The notes: a model not told the origin generated them from the sequence alone. DNA of 64,000 bases from Thermophilibacter gallinarum (GCF_014982725.1 NZ_JADCJZ010000001.1:620001-684000); one strand, 5' to 3'. Positions 17,090 through 25,301 are shown, counted from the stretch's first letter. Translations and numbers: made by a program.

Positions 17090-17944
17090 ATGCCGAAGAT
17101 CGTGATCACCGCCGAGACCGGATGCGACGTCACCCCCGCCGAGGCTGCCGAGCTGGGCGTCGTGCTCGTCCCGATGCACGTGACCGTGGGCGAGAAGACC
17201 ATCGACGACGGCGAGCTCACCTCCGCGGAGATGCTCGAGCGGTGCCGTCAGCTCGGCGTGCTGCCCAAGACGAGCGGCTGCACCCCCCACGACTTCCAGG
17301 TCGTGTTCGACCGCATCCACGCCGAGGACCCCGAGGCGCAGATCCTGCACGTCGCCTACTCCGCCGTCACGACCTGCTCGCTCGCGTCCGCCGAGGCCGC
17401 GGCCGAGGGGCGCGACTACGTGGCGACGCTTGACACCCGCCACGTCACGATCGGGCAGGGTCTCGTCGTGCGCGAGCTCGCGGCCTGGCTCGCCGCCCAT
17501 CCCGAGGCCACCCTCGATGAGGCCCGCGCCCACGCCGAGGGCGTCGCCGCGCGGACCCGCATGGCGTTCCTCCCCGGCGACCTGGGCTACCTGCGCGCCG
17601 GCGGGCGCCTCTCCAACGTGGCGTTCCTCGGGGCAACGCTGCTCAAGATCAAGCCCGTTGTCGAGCTCGTGGACGGCAGGCTCGTGGCCACCAAGAAGCT
17701 GCGTGGCTCCATGTCCTCGGCTGCCGTCGCGCTGGTCGACTACCTGGCGCTGCGCGAGGAGTTCGACCCGGCGCGCATCGTGTTCGTGAAGTCGCCCGGC
17801 CTGCCCGAGCAGGTCGCCCAGACGGTGGAGGGCCACGCCCGCGACCTGGGCTTCGAGCGCGCGGAGTGGTACGAGACCGGCAATGTCATCACCTCGCACT
17901 GCGGCCCCGGCGCCCTCGGCGTCGCCTTCCTCGCCCGCGCGTAG
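17090..17944 (+). CDS. DegV family fatty-acid-binding protein
   Basis: 284 residues. The N-terminal TAETGCDV, SGCTPHDFQVVFD and the central LPGDLGYLRAGGRLSNVAFLGATLLKIKPV are the DegV signatures. Family members bind a fatty acid and serve fatty-acid kinase FakA; the kinase is not in this window. The start at 17090 is chosen for GGGAGGAA 5 bp upstream; the frame is open to 17060 but without an RBS. A TAGAAT -10 candidate lies just upstream. Confidence 0.9.
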   Translation: MPKIVITAETGCDVTPAEAAELGVVLVPMHVTVGEKTIDDGELTSAEMLERCRQLGVLPKTSGCTPHDFQVVFDRIHAEDPEAQILHVAYSAVTTCSLASAEAAAEGRDYVATLDTRHVTIGQGLVVRELAAWLAAHPEATLDEARAHAEGVAARTRMAFLPGDLGYLRAGGRLSNVAFLGATLLKIKPVVELVDGRLVATKKLRGSMSSAAVALVDYLALREEFDPARIVFVKSPGLPEQVAQTVEGHARDLGFERAEWYETGNVITSHCGPGALGVAFLARA

Positions 17945-17976
17945 CGAACGGCGGGTCGTTCTTCTCGGCGACTGCC

Positions 17977-18280
17977 GTTCCGGAAATCGGGAGGTTCCCG
18001 CCGCCTGCCAGCATCGCGTCCCAGAATCGGCGACGTTCTCCGGTTGTGCCGCGAGGTCGTCCCAGAAACCGGGAGGTTCTCCGTTTGGGCTGGGCCTCCG
18101 TCCCAGAATGGGCGAGGTTCTCCGGTGCGGCGGGCCGCAGGCTGGGGAACATCTCGGATTCTCGGACGCGCGGCCGAGAAACCCGGCGATTCCGGGACGG
18201 CCCGGCGCCGTTCGGCGAGAAGGTCGGCGATTCCGGGACGCGCTCTTCTCGCCAGGCGAGAACCTCGGCGATTCTCGGAC
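17977..18280. repeat. Mirror-image repeat array, type I, copy 2 (4 forward + 4 inverted)
   Basis: Four forward copies (core GTCCCAGAATCGGCGACGTTC) begin at 17977, 18018, 18059 and 18100, exactly 41 bp apart. Four inverted copies (core GAGAAGGTCGGCGATTCCGGGAC) end at 18167, 18198, 18239 and 18280, spaced 31, 41 and 41 bp. Spacers between copies are unlike each other. CTTCTCGCCaGGCGAGAA, a near-perfect dyad, lies between the last two inverted copies. The array fills the 403-bp gap between degV and the feoA-feoB gene and ends about 30 bp before the likely TACAAT -10 box of the latter. Confidence 0.9.
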
Positions 18281-18308
18281 GCGCCGCTCGCTCCCGCTCC
18301 CCGCGGGC

Positions 18309-18314
18309 TACAAT
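18309..18314 (+). promoter_or_regulatory. Probable -10 box of feoA-feoB
   Basis: TACAAT, 34 bp before the start codon. No -35 hexamer is evident because the last inverted repeat copy occupies that position, so an activator or repressor bound there could control it. Confidence 0.45.
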
Positions 18315-18347
18315 GACGCACGGACACGGTCGCGAGAGAGGGCACGC

Positions 18348-20702
18348 ATGAACCTGGACGAGCTGGAGATCGGCAAGGACGCCGTCGTCGCGTCGGTGGA
18401 CTGCGACGAGCCGTCGCTGCGCCAGCACATCCTGGACATGGGTCTCACGCCCGGCGTGGAGGTCACGCTGATGAAGCGCGCCCCCATGGGCGACCCGCTG
18501 GAGATCCGCCTGCGCGGCTACGAGCTCACCCTGCGCCGCGACGACGCCGCGCACATCACGCTCACCCAGGTGCACGACATGCACGAGGCCCCGCGCGGTC
18601 GCGAGCGCCTGGAGGCGGCGGATCACCCCGCCATCGGCGAGAAGTACGCGCCGCGCGCGGCCGGCAAGGCCATCCCCGAGGGCCGGCCGCTGAGTCTGGC
18701 GCTGGCCGGCAACCAGAACTGCGGCAAGACCACGCTCTTCAACGCGCTCACGGGCTCGAACCAGCACGTGGGCAACTTCCCCGGCGTGACCGTCGACCGC
18801 AAGGACGGCCAGATCAAGGGCCATCCCGAGGCCACGGTCACCGACCTCCCGGGCATCTACTCGCTCTCCCCGTACACGAGCGAGGAGGTGGTGAGCCGCC
18901 GCTTCATCCTCGAGGACGACCCGGACGCGATCATCGACATCGTGGATGCCACCAACATCGAGCGAAACCTCTACCTGACGCTCCAGCTCATGGAGCTCGA
19001 CCGGCCGATGGTCCTCGCCCTCAACATGATGGACGAGCTCACCGCCAACGGAGGCACGGTGAGCGTGAACCGTCTGGAGGCCGCGCTCGGCATCCCCGTG
19101 GTGCCCATCTCCGCCGCGCGCGAGGAGGGCATCTCCGAGCTCGTGGAGCACGTGCTGCACGTGGCGCGCTTCCGCGAGCACCCGGGACGCGTGGACTTCT
19201 GCGCGGCGGACGGCCCGGACCACGGCGCCCTGCACCGGTGCATTCACGGCATCTGCCACATCATCGAGGACCACGCCGCCGCGGCCAACCTGCCGGTGCG
19301 CTTCGCGGCGACCAAGCTCATCGAGGGCGACCACCTCGTCATGGACGCGCTCGGCCTCGACCAGAACGAGCTCGACGCCGTGGAGCACATCATCACACAG
19401 ATGGAGGACGAGTCCGGGCGCGATCGTATGGCGGCGCTGGCGGACATGCGCTTCTCGTTCATTGAGGGCGTCTGCGCCGAGTGCGTGGTCAAGCCGCACG
19501 AGAGCCGCGAGCACGCGCGCTCGGTCGCGGCCGACCGCGTCCTCACGGGCAAGTACACCGCCATCCCGGTGTTCGTCGCCATCATGGCGCTCGTCTTCTG
19601 GCTCACCTTCGACGTCATCGGCCAGCGGCTCTCCGACCTTCTCGCCGCCGGCATCGATCTCGTGACGGCACAGGTCGACGCCGCGCTCACGGCCTTCGGG
19701 CTCAACCCCGTGGTGCACAGCCTGGTCATAGACGGCGTCTTCGCCGGCGTGGGCAGCGTGCTCTCCTTCCTGCCGATCATCGTGGTGCTCTTCATCCTGC
19801 TCTCGATCCTCGAGGACTCCGGCTACATGGCGCGCGTGGCCTTCGTGATGGACAAGCTGCTGCGTCGCCTGGGCCTCTCCGGCCGCAGCTTCGTGCCCAT
19901 GCTCATCGGCTTCGGCTGCAGCGTGCCCGCGATCATGGCCACGCGCACGCTGCCCTCCGAGCACGACCGCAAGATGACCGTCATGCTCACGCCGTTCATG
20001 AGCTGCTCGGCCAAGGTGCCGGTCTACGCGCTCTTCTCGGCCGCGTTCTTCCCGGAGTGCGCGCCGCTCGTGATGATCTCCCTCTATCTCATGGGCATCG
20101 TGGTGGGCATCCTCGTGGCGCTCGTGCTCAAGGGAACGGCCTTCAAGGGCGATCCGGTGCCCTTCGTGATGGAGCTCCCCAACTACCGCATGCCCGCGCC
20201 GCGCACCGTGGCGCGCCTGGCCTGGGACAAGGCCAAGGGCTTCGCCACCAAGGCGTTCACGATCATCTTCGTGGCGAGCGTGGTGATCTGGTTCCTGCAG
20301 ACCTTCGACGTGCGCCTCAACGTCGTCTCCGACCAGTCCCAGAGCATGCTCGCCGCGCTGGGCGCCCTGCTGGCGCCGCTCTTCGTGCCGCTCGGCTTCG
20401 GCAACTGGCGCGCGGCGGCGGCCCTGGCGGCGGGCTTCGGCGCCAAGGAGAACGTCGTGGCCACTTTGACCGTCCTCATGGGCGGCTCCACCGCGGGGCT
20501 GCCCGAGCTCTTCTCGCCGCTCACGGCGTTTGCGTTCCTCACGTTCACACTGCTCTACACGCCGTGCGTGGCCGCGGTCTCCGCGGTGAAGGCCGAGCTG
20601 GGGACGCGCATGATGTGGGCCGTGGTCGCCATGCAGTGCGGCGTGGCGTGGATCGTCGCGCTGGCGGTGCGCCTGCTGGGGACGGCGCTCGGCCTGGGGT
20701 AG
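18348..20702 (+). CDS. feoB: Ferrous iron transporter, FeoA-FeoB fusion
   Basis: 784 residues. Residues 1-75 form a FeoA SH3-like domain (MNLDELEIGKDAVV...LTPGVEVTLMKRAPMGDPLEIRLRG). After a linker comes the FeoB G domain, with G1 GNQNCGKTTLFN (from 121), the switch stretch VGNFPGVTVDRK, G3 DLPGIYS and G4 NMMD. The membrane part has about eight helices with Gate motifs and cysteine-containing segments (FGCSVPA, MSCSAKVPVYA). It imports Fe(II) under anoxic conditions. The start at 18348 follows GAGAGGG. FeoA and FeoB are separate in many bacteria but fused forms are known. Confidence 0.95.
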   Translation: MNLDELEIGKDAVVASVDCDEPSLRQHILDMGLTPGVEVTLMKRAPMGDPLEIRLRGYELTLRRDDAAHITLTQVHDMHEAPRGRERLEAADHPAIGEKYAPRAAGKAIPEGRPLSLALAGNQNCGKTTLFNALTGSNQHVGNFPGVTVDRKDGQIKGHPEATVTDLPGIYSLSPYTSEEVVSRRFILEDDPDAIIDIVDATNIERNLYLTLQLMELDRPMVLALNMMDELTANGGTVSVNRLEAALGIPVVPISAAREEGISELVEHVLHVARFREHPGRVDFCAADGPDHGALHRCIHGICHIIEDHAAAANLPVRFAATKLIEGDHLVMDALGLDQNELDAVEHIITQMEDESGRDRMAALADMRFSFIEGVCAECVVKPHESREHARSVAADRVLTGKYTAIPVFVAIMALVFWLTFDVIGQRLSDLLAAGIDLVTAQVDAALTAFGLNPVVHSLVIDGVFAGVGSVLSFLPIIVVLFILLSILEDSGYMARVAFVMDKLLRRLGLSGRSFVPMLIGFGCSVPAIMATRTLPSEHDRKMTVMLTPFMSCSAKVPVYALFSAAFFPECAPLVMISLYLMGIVVGILVALVLKGTAFKGDPVPFVMELPNYRMPAPRTVARLAWDKAKGFATKAFTIIFVASVVIWFLQTFDVRLNVVSDQSQSMLAALGALLAPLFVPLGFGNWRAAAALAAGFGAKENVVATLTVLMGGSTAGLPELFSPLTAFAFLTFTLLYTPCVAAVSAVKAELGTRMMWAVVAMQCGVAWIVALAVRLLGTALGLG

Positions 20703-20732
20703 GGGCCGCGACCCGGGCATGCCTCCTCGTTT

Positions 20733-20838
20733 CGGGTATGTACACCGATGCAACTTTGATACTTGTCCGTAGTTTGTGTCTCCGCAGGTAGACAACGTGG
20801 TTGGTTGAGAATCAAAGCCTGAATTGTGTACATACCCG
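20733..20838. repeat. Wide inverted repeat between feoA-feoB and the LOG gene
   Basis: CGGGTATGTACAC (20733-20745) is perfectly inverted at 20826-20838. CTTTGAT (20754-20760) is inverted at 20811-20817, with the same 21-bp offset in both arms. The unit is therefore CGGGTATGTACAC-N8-CTTTGAT in one forward and one inverted copy. The local GC content is much lower than that of the genes. No gene is visible between 20703 and 20981. A TATCAT -10 candidate for the next gene lies at 20950-20955. Confidence 0.75.
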
Positions 20839-20981
20839 TGAGAGGTCGCGGTCGTCGGGGCCGAAAGGAGGGTGCCGGTTCGAGCGGGAGCGCCCCAAAT
20901 GGGTACACAGTGCCTAGGAACCGTTTACGCGCCGCTGACACTGGCCGCCTATCATGGGCGGCGCTGAGCAAAGGAGAGGCC

Positions 20982-21731
20982 ATGGCAGACGAGAAGGACG
21001 AGGCGTTCGAGGCCACCTACCACCGCGGACCCGTGATCCTGCGCGGGCCGATGATCCCGTCGGACACCTCGACGGGCAACCTCCTCGCGCCCGAGGCGGA
21101 CACCGACTGGCTGCACATGGACCCCTGGCGCGTCCTGCGCATCCAGGCGGAGTTCGTCGACGGCTTCGGCGCGCTCGCGGAGCTGGGGCCGGCCGTGAGC
21201 GTCTTCGGCTCGGCGCGCACGCCGCGCACGGACCCGATGTATCGCGCCGCGCGCCACGTGGGCCGCAAGCTGGCCGACGCGGGCGTCGCCGTGATCACGG
21301 GCGGCGGCCCGGGCATCATGGAGGCCGCCAACTGCGGCGCTGCCAAGGCCGGCGGCAAGTCCGTCGGCCTGGGCATCGAGCTCCCGCACGAGCAGGGCAT
21401 CAACAAGTGGGTCAACCTGGGCATGACGTTCCGCTACTTCTTCGTGCGCAAGACCATGTTCGTGAAGTACTCGCGCGGCGCCATCATCTTCCCGGGCGGG
21501 TTCGGCACGCTCGACGAGGCCTTCGAGCTGCTCACGCTCGTGCAGACGCACAAGGTCGCGCGCACGCCCGTGGTCCTCTTCGGCACCGACTACTGGCGCG
21601 GCCTCATGGGCTGGCTCGAGGGCACCGTGCTCGAGGAGGGCAACATCTCGCCGCTCGACCCGGAGCTCGTCATGGTGACCGACGACGAGGACGAGGCCGT
21701 GCGCGTGGCGCTGAGCGAGATCGTACGGTAA
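20982..21731 (+). CDS. LOG family protein (lysine decarboxylase-like fold)
   Basis: 249 residues. Both LOG signatures are present: GGGPGIMEAAN (~107) and PGGFGTLDE (~170). Members are phosphoribohydrolases acting on nucleoside monophosphates (cytokinin-activating enzymes in plants); bacterial substrates are often uncertain. The N-terminal ~60 residues precede the Rossmann-like core. The start at 20982 follows AAAGGAGAGG. It is a single-gene unit convergent with fucU. Confidence 0.88.
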   Translation: MADEKDEAFEATYHRGPVILRGPMIPSDTSTGNLLAPEADTDWLHMDPWRVLRIQAEFVDGFGALAELGPAVSVFGSARTPRTDPMYRAARHVGRKLADAGVAVITGGGPGIMEAANCGAAKAGGKSVGLGIELPHEQGINKWVNLGMTFRYFFVRKTMFVKYSRGAIIFPGGFGTLDEAFELLTLVQTHKVARTPVVLFGTDYWRGLMGWLEGTVLEEGNISPLDPELVMVTDDEDEAVRVALSEIVR

Positions 21732-21733
21732 AA

Positions 21734-21833
21734 GCCTCGCGGGGGGCGGCCCATGTCCGCCGCGAGTTCTGCAGCCGCGCCCTTTGCGGCGAAGCTGTTC
21801 GAAGCGCCGGATATGGGCCGCCCCCCGCGAGGC
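21734..21833. terminator. Long hairpin between convergent LOG and FucU genes
   Basis: Perfect 21-bp arms at 21734-21754 and 21813-21833 (starting GCCTCGCGGGG), with further pairing inside (GCAGCCGC / GCGGCGAAGCTG). On the minus strand the stem is followed by TTTT, so it terminates the hpr-fucU transcript; on the plus strand there is no U-run. Confidence 0.8.
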
Positions 21834-21857
21834 GGCGACCGGAACGTTCTTCTCGGC

Positions 21858-22280
21858 CTACTGGACGACGCCCTTGCGCAGCAGGATGTTGGCGTAGGTG
21901 GCCTCCTCGGAGGTGGCCACGATGGCGTAGCAGCGGCGGGCGCGCTCGATGAAGGCGTCGTGCTCGATGTGGGAGATCTTCACGTCTCCGCACTTCTCGG
22001 CGATGATGCGGCGGTACTCCGCCCAGATCGGCGGCTCCTCCGCGCCGGGCGCCTCCATCATGGCAACCGGGCTCTCCACGTAGTCGTCGAGCGGCATGAG
22101 GGTGAGGATGGACTCGAGCAGCTCCGGCACGCCGAGGCCGATGCAGCGCACGAGCGCCGTGTTGCCGCTGGAGGTGGCGGGGTAGTTGCCGTCGGTGAGG
22201 ACGATCTCGTCGCCGTGGCCCATCTCCATGAGTACCTTGATGAGGTCGGGGGAGACGTTCTTGGGGATGCCGTTGAGCAT
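21858..22280 (-). CDS. fucU: RbsD/FucU family sugar mutarotase
   Basis: 140 residues. The N-terminus MLNGIPKNVSPDLIKVLMEMGHGDEIVLTDGNYP carries the family His (MGHGD) and Asp, and the C-terminus has YAIVATSEEATYANILLRKGVV. The length and the MxHGDEIVLxDxNFP-type motif favour L-fucose mutarotase FucU over RbsD. It interconverts sugar anomers for catabolic enzymes. RBS AAAGGAA precedes the start. It is the second gene of a two-gene unit with an HPr-like protein, 42 bp apart. Confidence 0.85.
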   Translation of the reverse strand: MLNGIPKNVSPDLIKVLMEMGHGDEIVLTDGNYPATSSGNTALVRCIGLGVPELLESILTLMPLDDYVESPVAMMEAPGAEEPPIWAEYRRIIAEKCGDVKISHIEHDAFIERARRCYAIVATSEEATYANILLRKGVVQ

Positions 22281-22322
22281 TGGTGTTCCTTTCCTCGCGC
22301 GCCGGCGCCGGGTCGCCGTCGA

Positions 22323-22577
22323 CTAAAACGTTGCCATGATCTTGCGGATTGCGTCGGCGGCGGTGGTCTCGTCGGGGCCATCCACGCGCACGACGATGTC
22401 CTCCCCGCTGCGGATTCCGTGCATCATGACCTGCATGAGGTCGGCGGCGGGCATGACGTTCCCATGGTATTCGAGCGTCGTGCGGCTGCGCCAGCGCTTT
22501 GCCTCGCTGGCGAGAAGGACCGCAAGCTGCACGTGCAGCCCCAACGGGTCCGTGATGGTGCAAGGGATCTCGATCAT
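22323..22577 (-). CDS. HPr-family phosphocarrier protein, atypical
   Basis: 84 residues. GLHVQLAVLLASEA aligns with the HPr active site (normally GLHARPA); the His is kept. The second half (IRSGEDIVVRVDGPDETTAADAIRKIM) fits the HPr fold. The Ser46 region (usually KSIMGVMSL) reads AADLMQVMM, without a Ser for HprK regulation. The start at 22577 has GAGAGGAG upstream; the frame is open further but without an RBS. Co-transcription with a sugar mutarotase rather than ptsI suggests a specialised carrier. Confidence 0.8.
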   Translation of the reverse strand: MIEIPCTITDPLGLHVQLAVLLASEAKRWRSRTTLEYHGNVMPAADLMQVMMHGIRSGEDIVVRVDGPDETTAADAIRKIMATF

Positions 22578-22706
22578 GGGGCTCCTCTCGGGGGCGGGGC
22601 GTCCGCCATCGGGAACAACGGTACGTCTGCGCAGGTGGCGCGCGTGCGAGAAAGCGCCGAACGTGGGCAGGCCCATCGGCGGACGGTAGCTGCTACCATA
22701 GGCGAC

Positions 22707-23216
22707 ATGGAGGAGTATCAGCATATCACGCACGGCTTCGAGCCGGTCTTCGACGAGCGCAGCCGCGTGCTGGTGCTGGGCTCGTTCCCCTCGGTGCTCT
22801 CGCGCGAGAACCGCTTCTACTACGGCAACCCGCGCAACCGCTTCTGGCGCGTCGTCGCGGAGGCGCTGGGGGAGGCGGAGCCCGCGCCCGGGGACGTCGA
22901 GGCCAAGCGGGGGCTGCTGCTGCGCCGCGGCATCGCGCTCTGGGACGTGGTCGAGAGCTGCGACGTGCGCGGGTCTGCGGACGCGTCAATCAAAAACGTG
23001 GTGCCGGCGGACGTGGCGAGAATAACGGGCGCGGCGCCGATCAGCGCGGTGCTCTGCAACGGCGGCACGGCGGCGCGGCTGTATCATCGCTGGCTGGAGC
23101 CGGTGACGGGGATGGCGGCCGAGGCGCTGCCGTCCACGAGCCCCGCCAACGCCGCCTGGTCCCTGGGGCGGTTGACGGAGCGCTGGAGCGAGGCTCTTCT
23201 CGCCGCGCTGGAGTGA
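22707..23216 (+). CDS. Hypoxanthine-DNA glycosylase (UDG superfamily, family 6)
   Basis: 169 residues. LVLGSFPSVLSRENRFYYGNPRNRFWRVV at about 23-52 matches the family-6 uracil-DNA-glycosylase-type deoxyinosine glycosylases, and LPSTSPANA near residue 140 is the C-terminal motif. It should remove deaminated adenine from DNA. A TACCAT -10 candidate at 22694-22699 lies only 7 bp before the ATG and there is no SD sequence, so the transcript may be leaderless. It diverges from the hpr-fucU unit. Confidence 0.85.
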   Translation: MEEYQHITHGFEPVFDERSRVLVLGSFPSVLSRENRFYYGNPRNRFWRVVAEALGEAEPAPGDVEAKRGLLLRRGIALWDVVESCDVRGSADASIKNVVPADVARITGAAPISAVLCNGGTAARLYHRWLEPVTGMAAEALPSTSPANAAWSLGRLTERWSEALLAALE

Positions 23217-23252
23217 GGGGCGCGCGGCAGGCGAGTGCGCCCGAACCCGACG

Positions 23253-24206
23253 TTACCCGGCGAGCAGGGCCTCAACCTCGGCGCGCTCCGGCATCGCGGG
23301 GATGGCGCCGCGCTTTCGGACGCAGAGGGAGGCCACGGCGTTGCCCAGGCGCGCGAACTCCGCGGCGTCCGCAACGGTGACCTCGCCGGCCGCCTTGCCG
23401 CTCTCGCAGAAGCCCGCGAGGAAGCCGCCCCAGAACGAGTCGCCGGCGCCGGTGGCATCCACAGCCTCTGCCGGGAAGCCCGCCACCTCGGCGCCGCCCT
23501 CGGCCGTCCGCACGTACGCGCCGCCCGCGCCGAGCGTCACGGCCACGACCTTGGGGCCCGCCGCCAGTAGCGCCGACGCCGCGGCCTCGGGGTCGGCCTC
23601 GCCCGTGAGCAGCACGCACTCCTCGTCGGAGAGCTTCATGAGGTCCATCTGCGGCACGACGGCGCGCATCTGCTCCACGGCGGCCTCGACGGACGGCCAG
23701 AGGTTCGCGCGATAGTTGGGGTCGTAGGACAGGGTGCAGCCGGCCTCGCGCGCGGCCTCGAGCGCGGCGAGCGTGGCGGAGCGCGCGGGCTCGTCGGTGA
23801 GCGAGAGCGAGCCCACGTGGAAGACGCGCGAGGCGGCGATCACGTCGCGCGCGAGCTCGCCCTCGGTGATGCGGGTGTCCGCGCCGGGCTTGCGCGCGAA
23901 GGAGAACTCGCGCTCGCCGTCAGGCGAGAGGGCGACGAAGGCCAGCGTCGTGAACGCGTCCGGGTCGCTGATCAGCCCCGTCGTGTCGATGCCCTGCTCC
24001 TCCAGCGTGGCGCGCAGGAACTCGCCGTGCATGTCGGCGCCCACCTTGCCGAGAAACGCCGTCCTGTGACCGAGCTTCTCCAGCGCCACGAGCACGTTGG
24101 CGGGCGCTCCGCCGGGGTTGCGCTCGAAGAGGCGCTGACCGCCCGCGGAGGTGCCGGCGTCGGTGAAGTCGATGAGGAGCTCGCCCAGTGCGGAGACGGA
24201 GAACAT
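23253..24206 (-). CDS. scrK: PfkB-family carbohydrate kinase, probable fructokinase
   Basis: 317 residues. The N-terminal VSALGELLIDF, the NPGGAPANVLVALEKLG substrate segment and the C-terminal ATGAGDSFWGGFLAGF (~250) are PfkB fructokinase motifs. It would phosphorylate fructose released from sucrose; the amylosucrase at 27870 and the LacI regulator support this. The start at 24206 is chosen for GAAGGG upstream; a longer frame to 24245 would read through the candidate operator. The gene lies 99 bp downstream of the regulator on the same strand. Confidence 0.82.
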   Translation of the reverse strand: MFSVSALGELLIDFTDAGTSAGGQRLFERNPGGAPANVLVALEKLGHRTAFLGKVGADMHGEFLRATLEEQGIDTTGLISDPDAFTTLAFVALSPDGEREFSFARKPGADTRITEGELARDVIAASRVFHVGSLSLTDEPARSATLAALEAAREAGCTLSYDPNYRANLWPSVEAAVEQMRAVVPQMDLMKLSDEECVLLTGEADPEAAASALLAAGPKVVAVTLGAGGAYVRTAEGGAEVAGFPAEAVDATGAGDSFWGGFLAGFCESGKAAGEVTVADAAEFARLGNAVASLCVRKRGAIPAMPERAEVEALLAG

Positions 24207-24225
24207 GTGGCATCCCTTCGGTTGC

Positions 24226-24237
24226 GGAATCGATTCC
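24226..24237. promoter_or_regulatory. Candidate LacI-type operator upstream of fructokinase
   Basis: GGAATCGATTCC, a perfect 12-bp palindrome with a central CG, 19 bp before the fructokinase start. LacI/GalR regulators bind CG-centred palindromes of this kind, and one is encoded adjacent. Confidence 0.55.
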
Positions 24238-24305
24238 ACACCCATTATGGCGCTCGGGGCGCGAGCGGGACGCTCTTCTCGGCAAACGGTTCGTCGGTCG
24301 GATGG

Positions 24306-25289
24306 CTAGCGGGTGGAGTTCCTCGTCACGACCTCGTAGCCCATCTTGACCTTGCGCGGCACGTTCTCCTCGCCCGACATGAAGCCCACGAGCATGCGCG
24401 CCGTCTCGGCGCCGGAGGTCTTGTAGTGGTTGTGGACCGTGGTGAGCGTGGGCGTGACGATCTGCGAGATCTCGGAGTCGTCCACGCCGGTCACGACGAC
24501 GTCCTCGGGGACGCGCCGGCCGTACTCGCGCAGGCAGGTGAGGGCGCCGTAGGCGATCGAGTCGGTGGCGCAGACGATGGCGTCGAGCTCGGGGTAGTCC
24601 TCGAGCAGCGCTTCGGCCTGCTCGTAGCCGGAGTCGACGGAGAACTCGGCGATGCGCAGGGCGCGCTCGGGCACCTCGAGGCCAGCGTCGGCGCACGCCG
24701 CGAGGAACCCCCTGCGGCGCATCTGGCCGACGGCGACGTCCTCCTCGAAGACGCCGATGTAGGCGGGGTGGGTCGCCGTCCTGAGCGCGACCGCGGCGAC
24801 CTCGCGCATGGCGGCGTAGTCGTCCTGGTAGACGCAGGAGCAGACGTCGACGTCCTGGTCGAGCACCACGGCCGGCACGGGCAGGCCCGCGATGGCGGCG
24901 CGGTGCTCGGGAGTGACGACGGTTGCGATGAGGATGACGCCGTCCACCTGGCTCTTCTCCGAGAAGAGGCGCAGGTAGTCCACCTCGCGCGCGGCATCGT
25001 TGTCCGTGTTGGCGAGAAGGACCTGGTAGCCGGCCTCGTTGAGGACGAGGGTGATGCCCGCGACCATCCGGCTCACCGAGGCGGAGTTGATCTTGGGGAT
25101 GATGACGCCCACGACGTTGGTCTTGCCGGTGCGCAGCGACTTTGCCTGGCGGGAGGGCACGTAGCCGGTCTTCTCGATGACGCGGCGGATGGCGGCGCGC
25201 TTCTCCTGGCTGACGTAGCCGTCGTTCAGGTAGCGTGAGACGGTGGCGCGGGACACGCCCGCCATCTGGGCGATCTGGTTGATGTCCAT
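24306..25289 (-). CDS. scrR: LacI-family transcriptional regulator
   Basis: 327 residues. The helix-turn-helix (MDINQIAQMAGVSRATVSRYLNDGYVSQEKRAAI) and hinge (YVPSRQAKSLRTGKTNVVGVIIP) are followed by a periplasmic-binding-protein-like effector domain. Its neighbours point to control of sucrose/fructose use. A perfect palindrome, GTTAACGTTAAC, overlaps its ribosome-binding region, suggesting autoregulation. The symbol rests on context only. Confidence 0.85.
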   Translation of the reverse strand: MDINQIAQMAGVSRATVSRYLNDGYVSQEKRAAIRRVIEKTGYVPSRQAKSLRTGKTNVVGVIIPKINSASVSRMVAGITLVLNEAGYQVLLANTDNDAAREVDYLRLFSEKSQVDGVILIATVVTPEHRAAIAGLPVPAVVLDQDVDVCSCVYQDDYAAMREVAAVALRTATHPAYIGVFEEDVAVGQMRRRGFLAACADAGLEVPERALRIAEFSVDSGYEQAEALLEDYPELDAIVCATDSIAYGALTCLREYGRRVPEDVVVTGVDDSEISQIVTPTLTTVHNHYKTSGAETARMLVGFMSGEENVPRKVKMGYEVVTRNSTR

Positions 25290-25301
25290 GTTAACGTTAA
25301 C
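25290..25301. promoter_or_regulatory. Candidate operator at the lacI-family gene start
   Basis: GTTAACGTTAAC, a perfect CG-centred palindrome directly abutting the ATG of the regulator; binding would block its own translation and transcription start region. Confidence 0.55.

Noticed and set aside
14918-17899. A 993-residue minus-strand open frame
   Set aside because: It overlaps the clear DXS-family gene in another frame and is Arg/Gly/Pro-rich low-complexity, a shadow of GC-rich third positions.
17977-18280. CRISPR array
   Set aside because: The units are inverted in the second half, unit copies vary, spacers are only ~15 bp and no cas gene is in the window.
17945-18347. Coding extension of feoA-feoB through array 2
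   Set aside because: The open frame reads through repeat units into low-complexity Arg-rich sequence; the FeoA domain starts at 18348.
20733-20838. Terminal inverted repeats of an insertion sequence
   Set aside because: There is no transposase or remnant between the arms and no target duplication is apparent.
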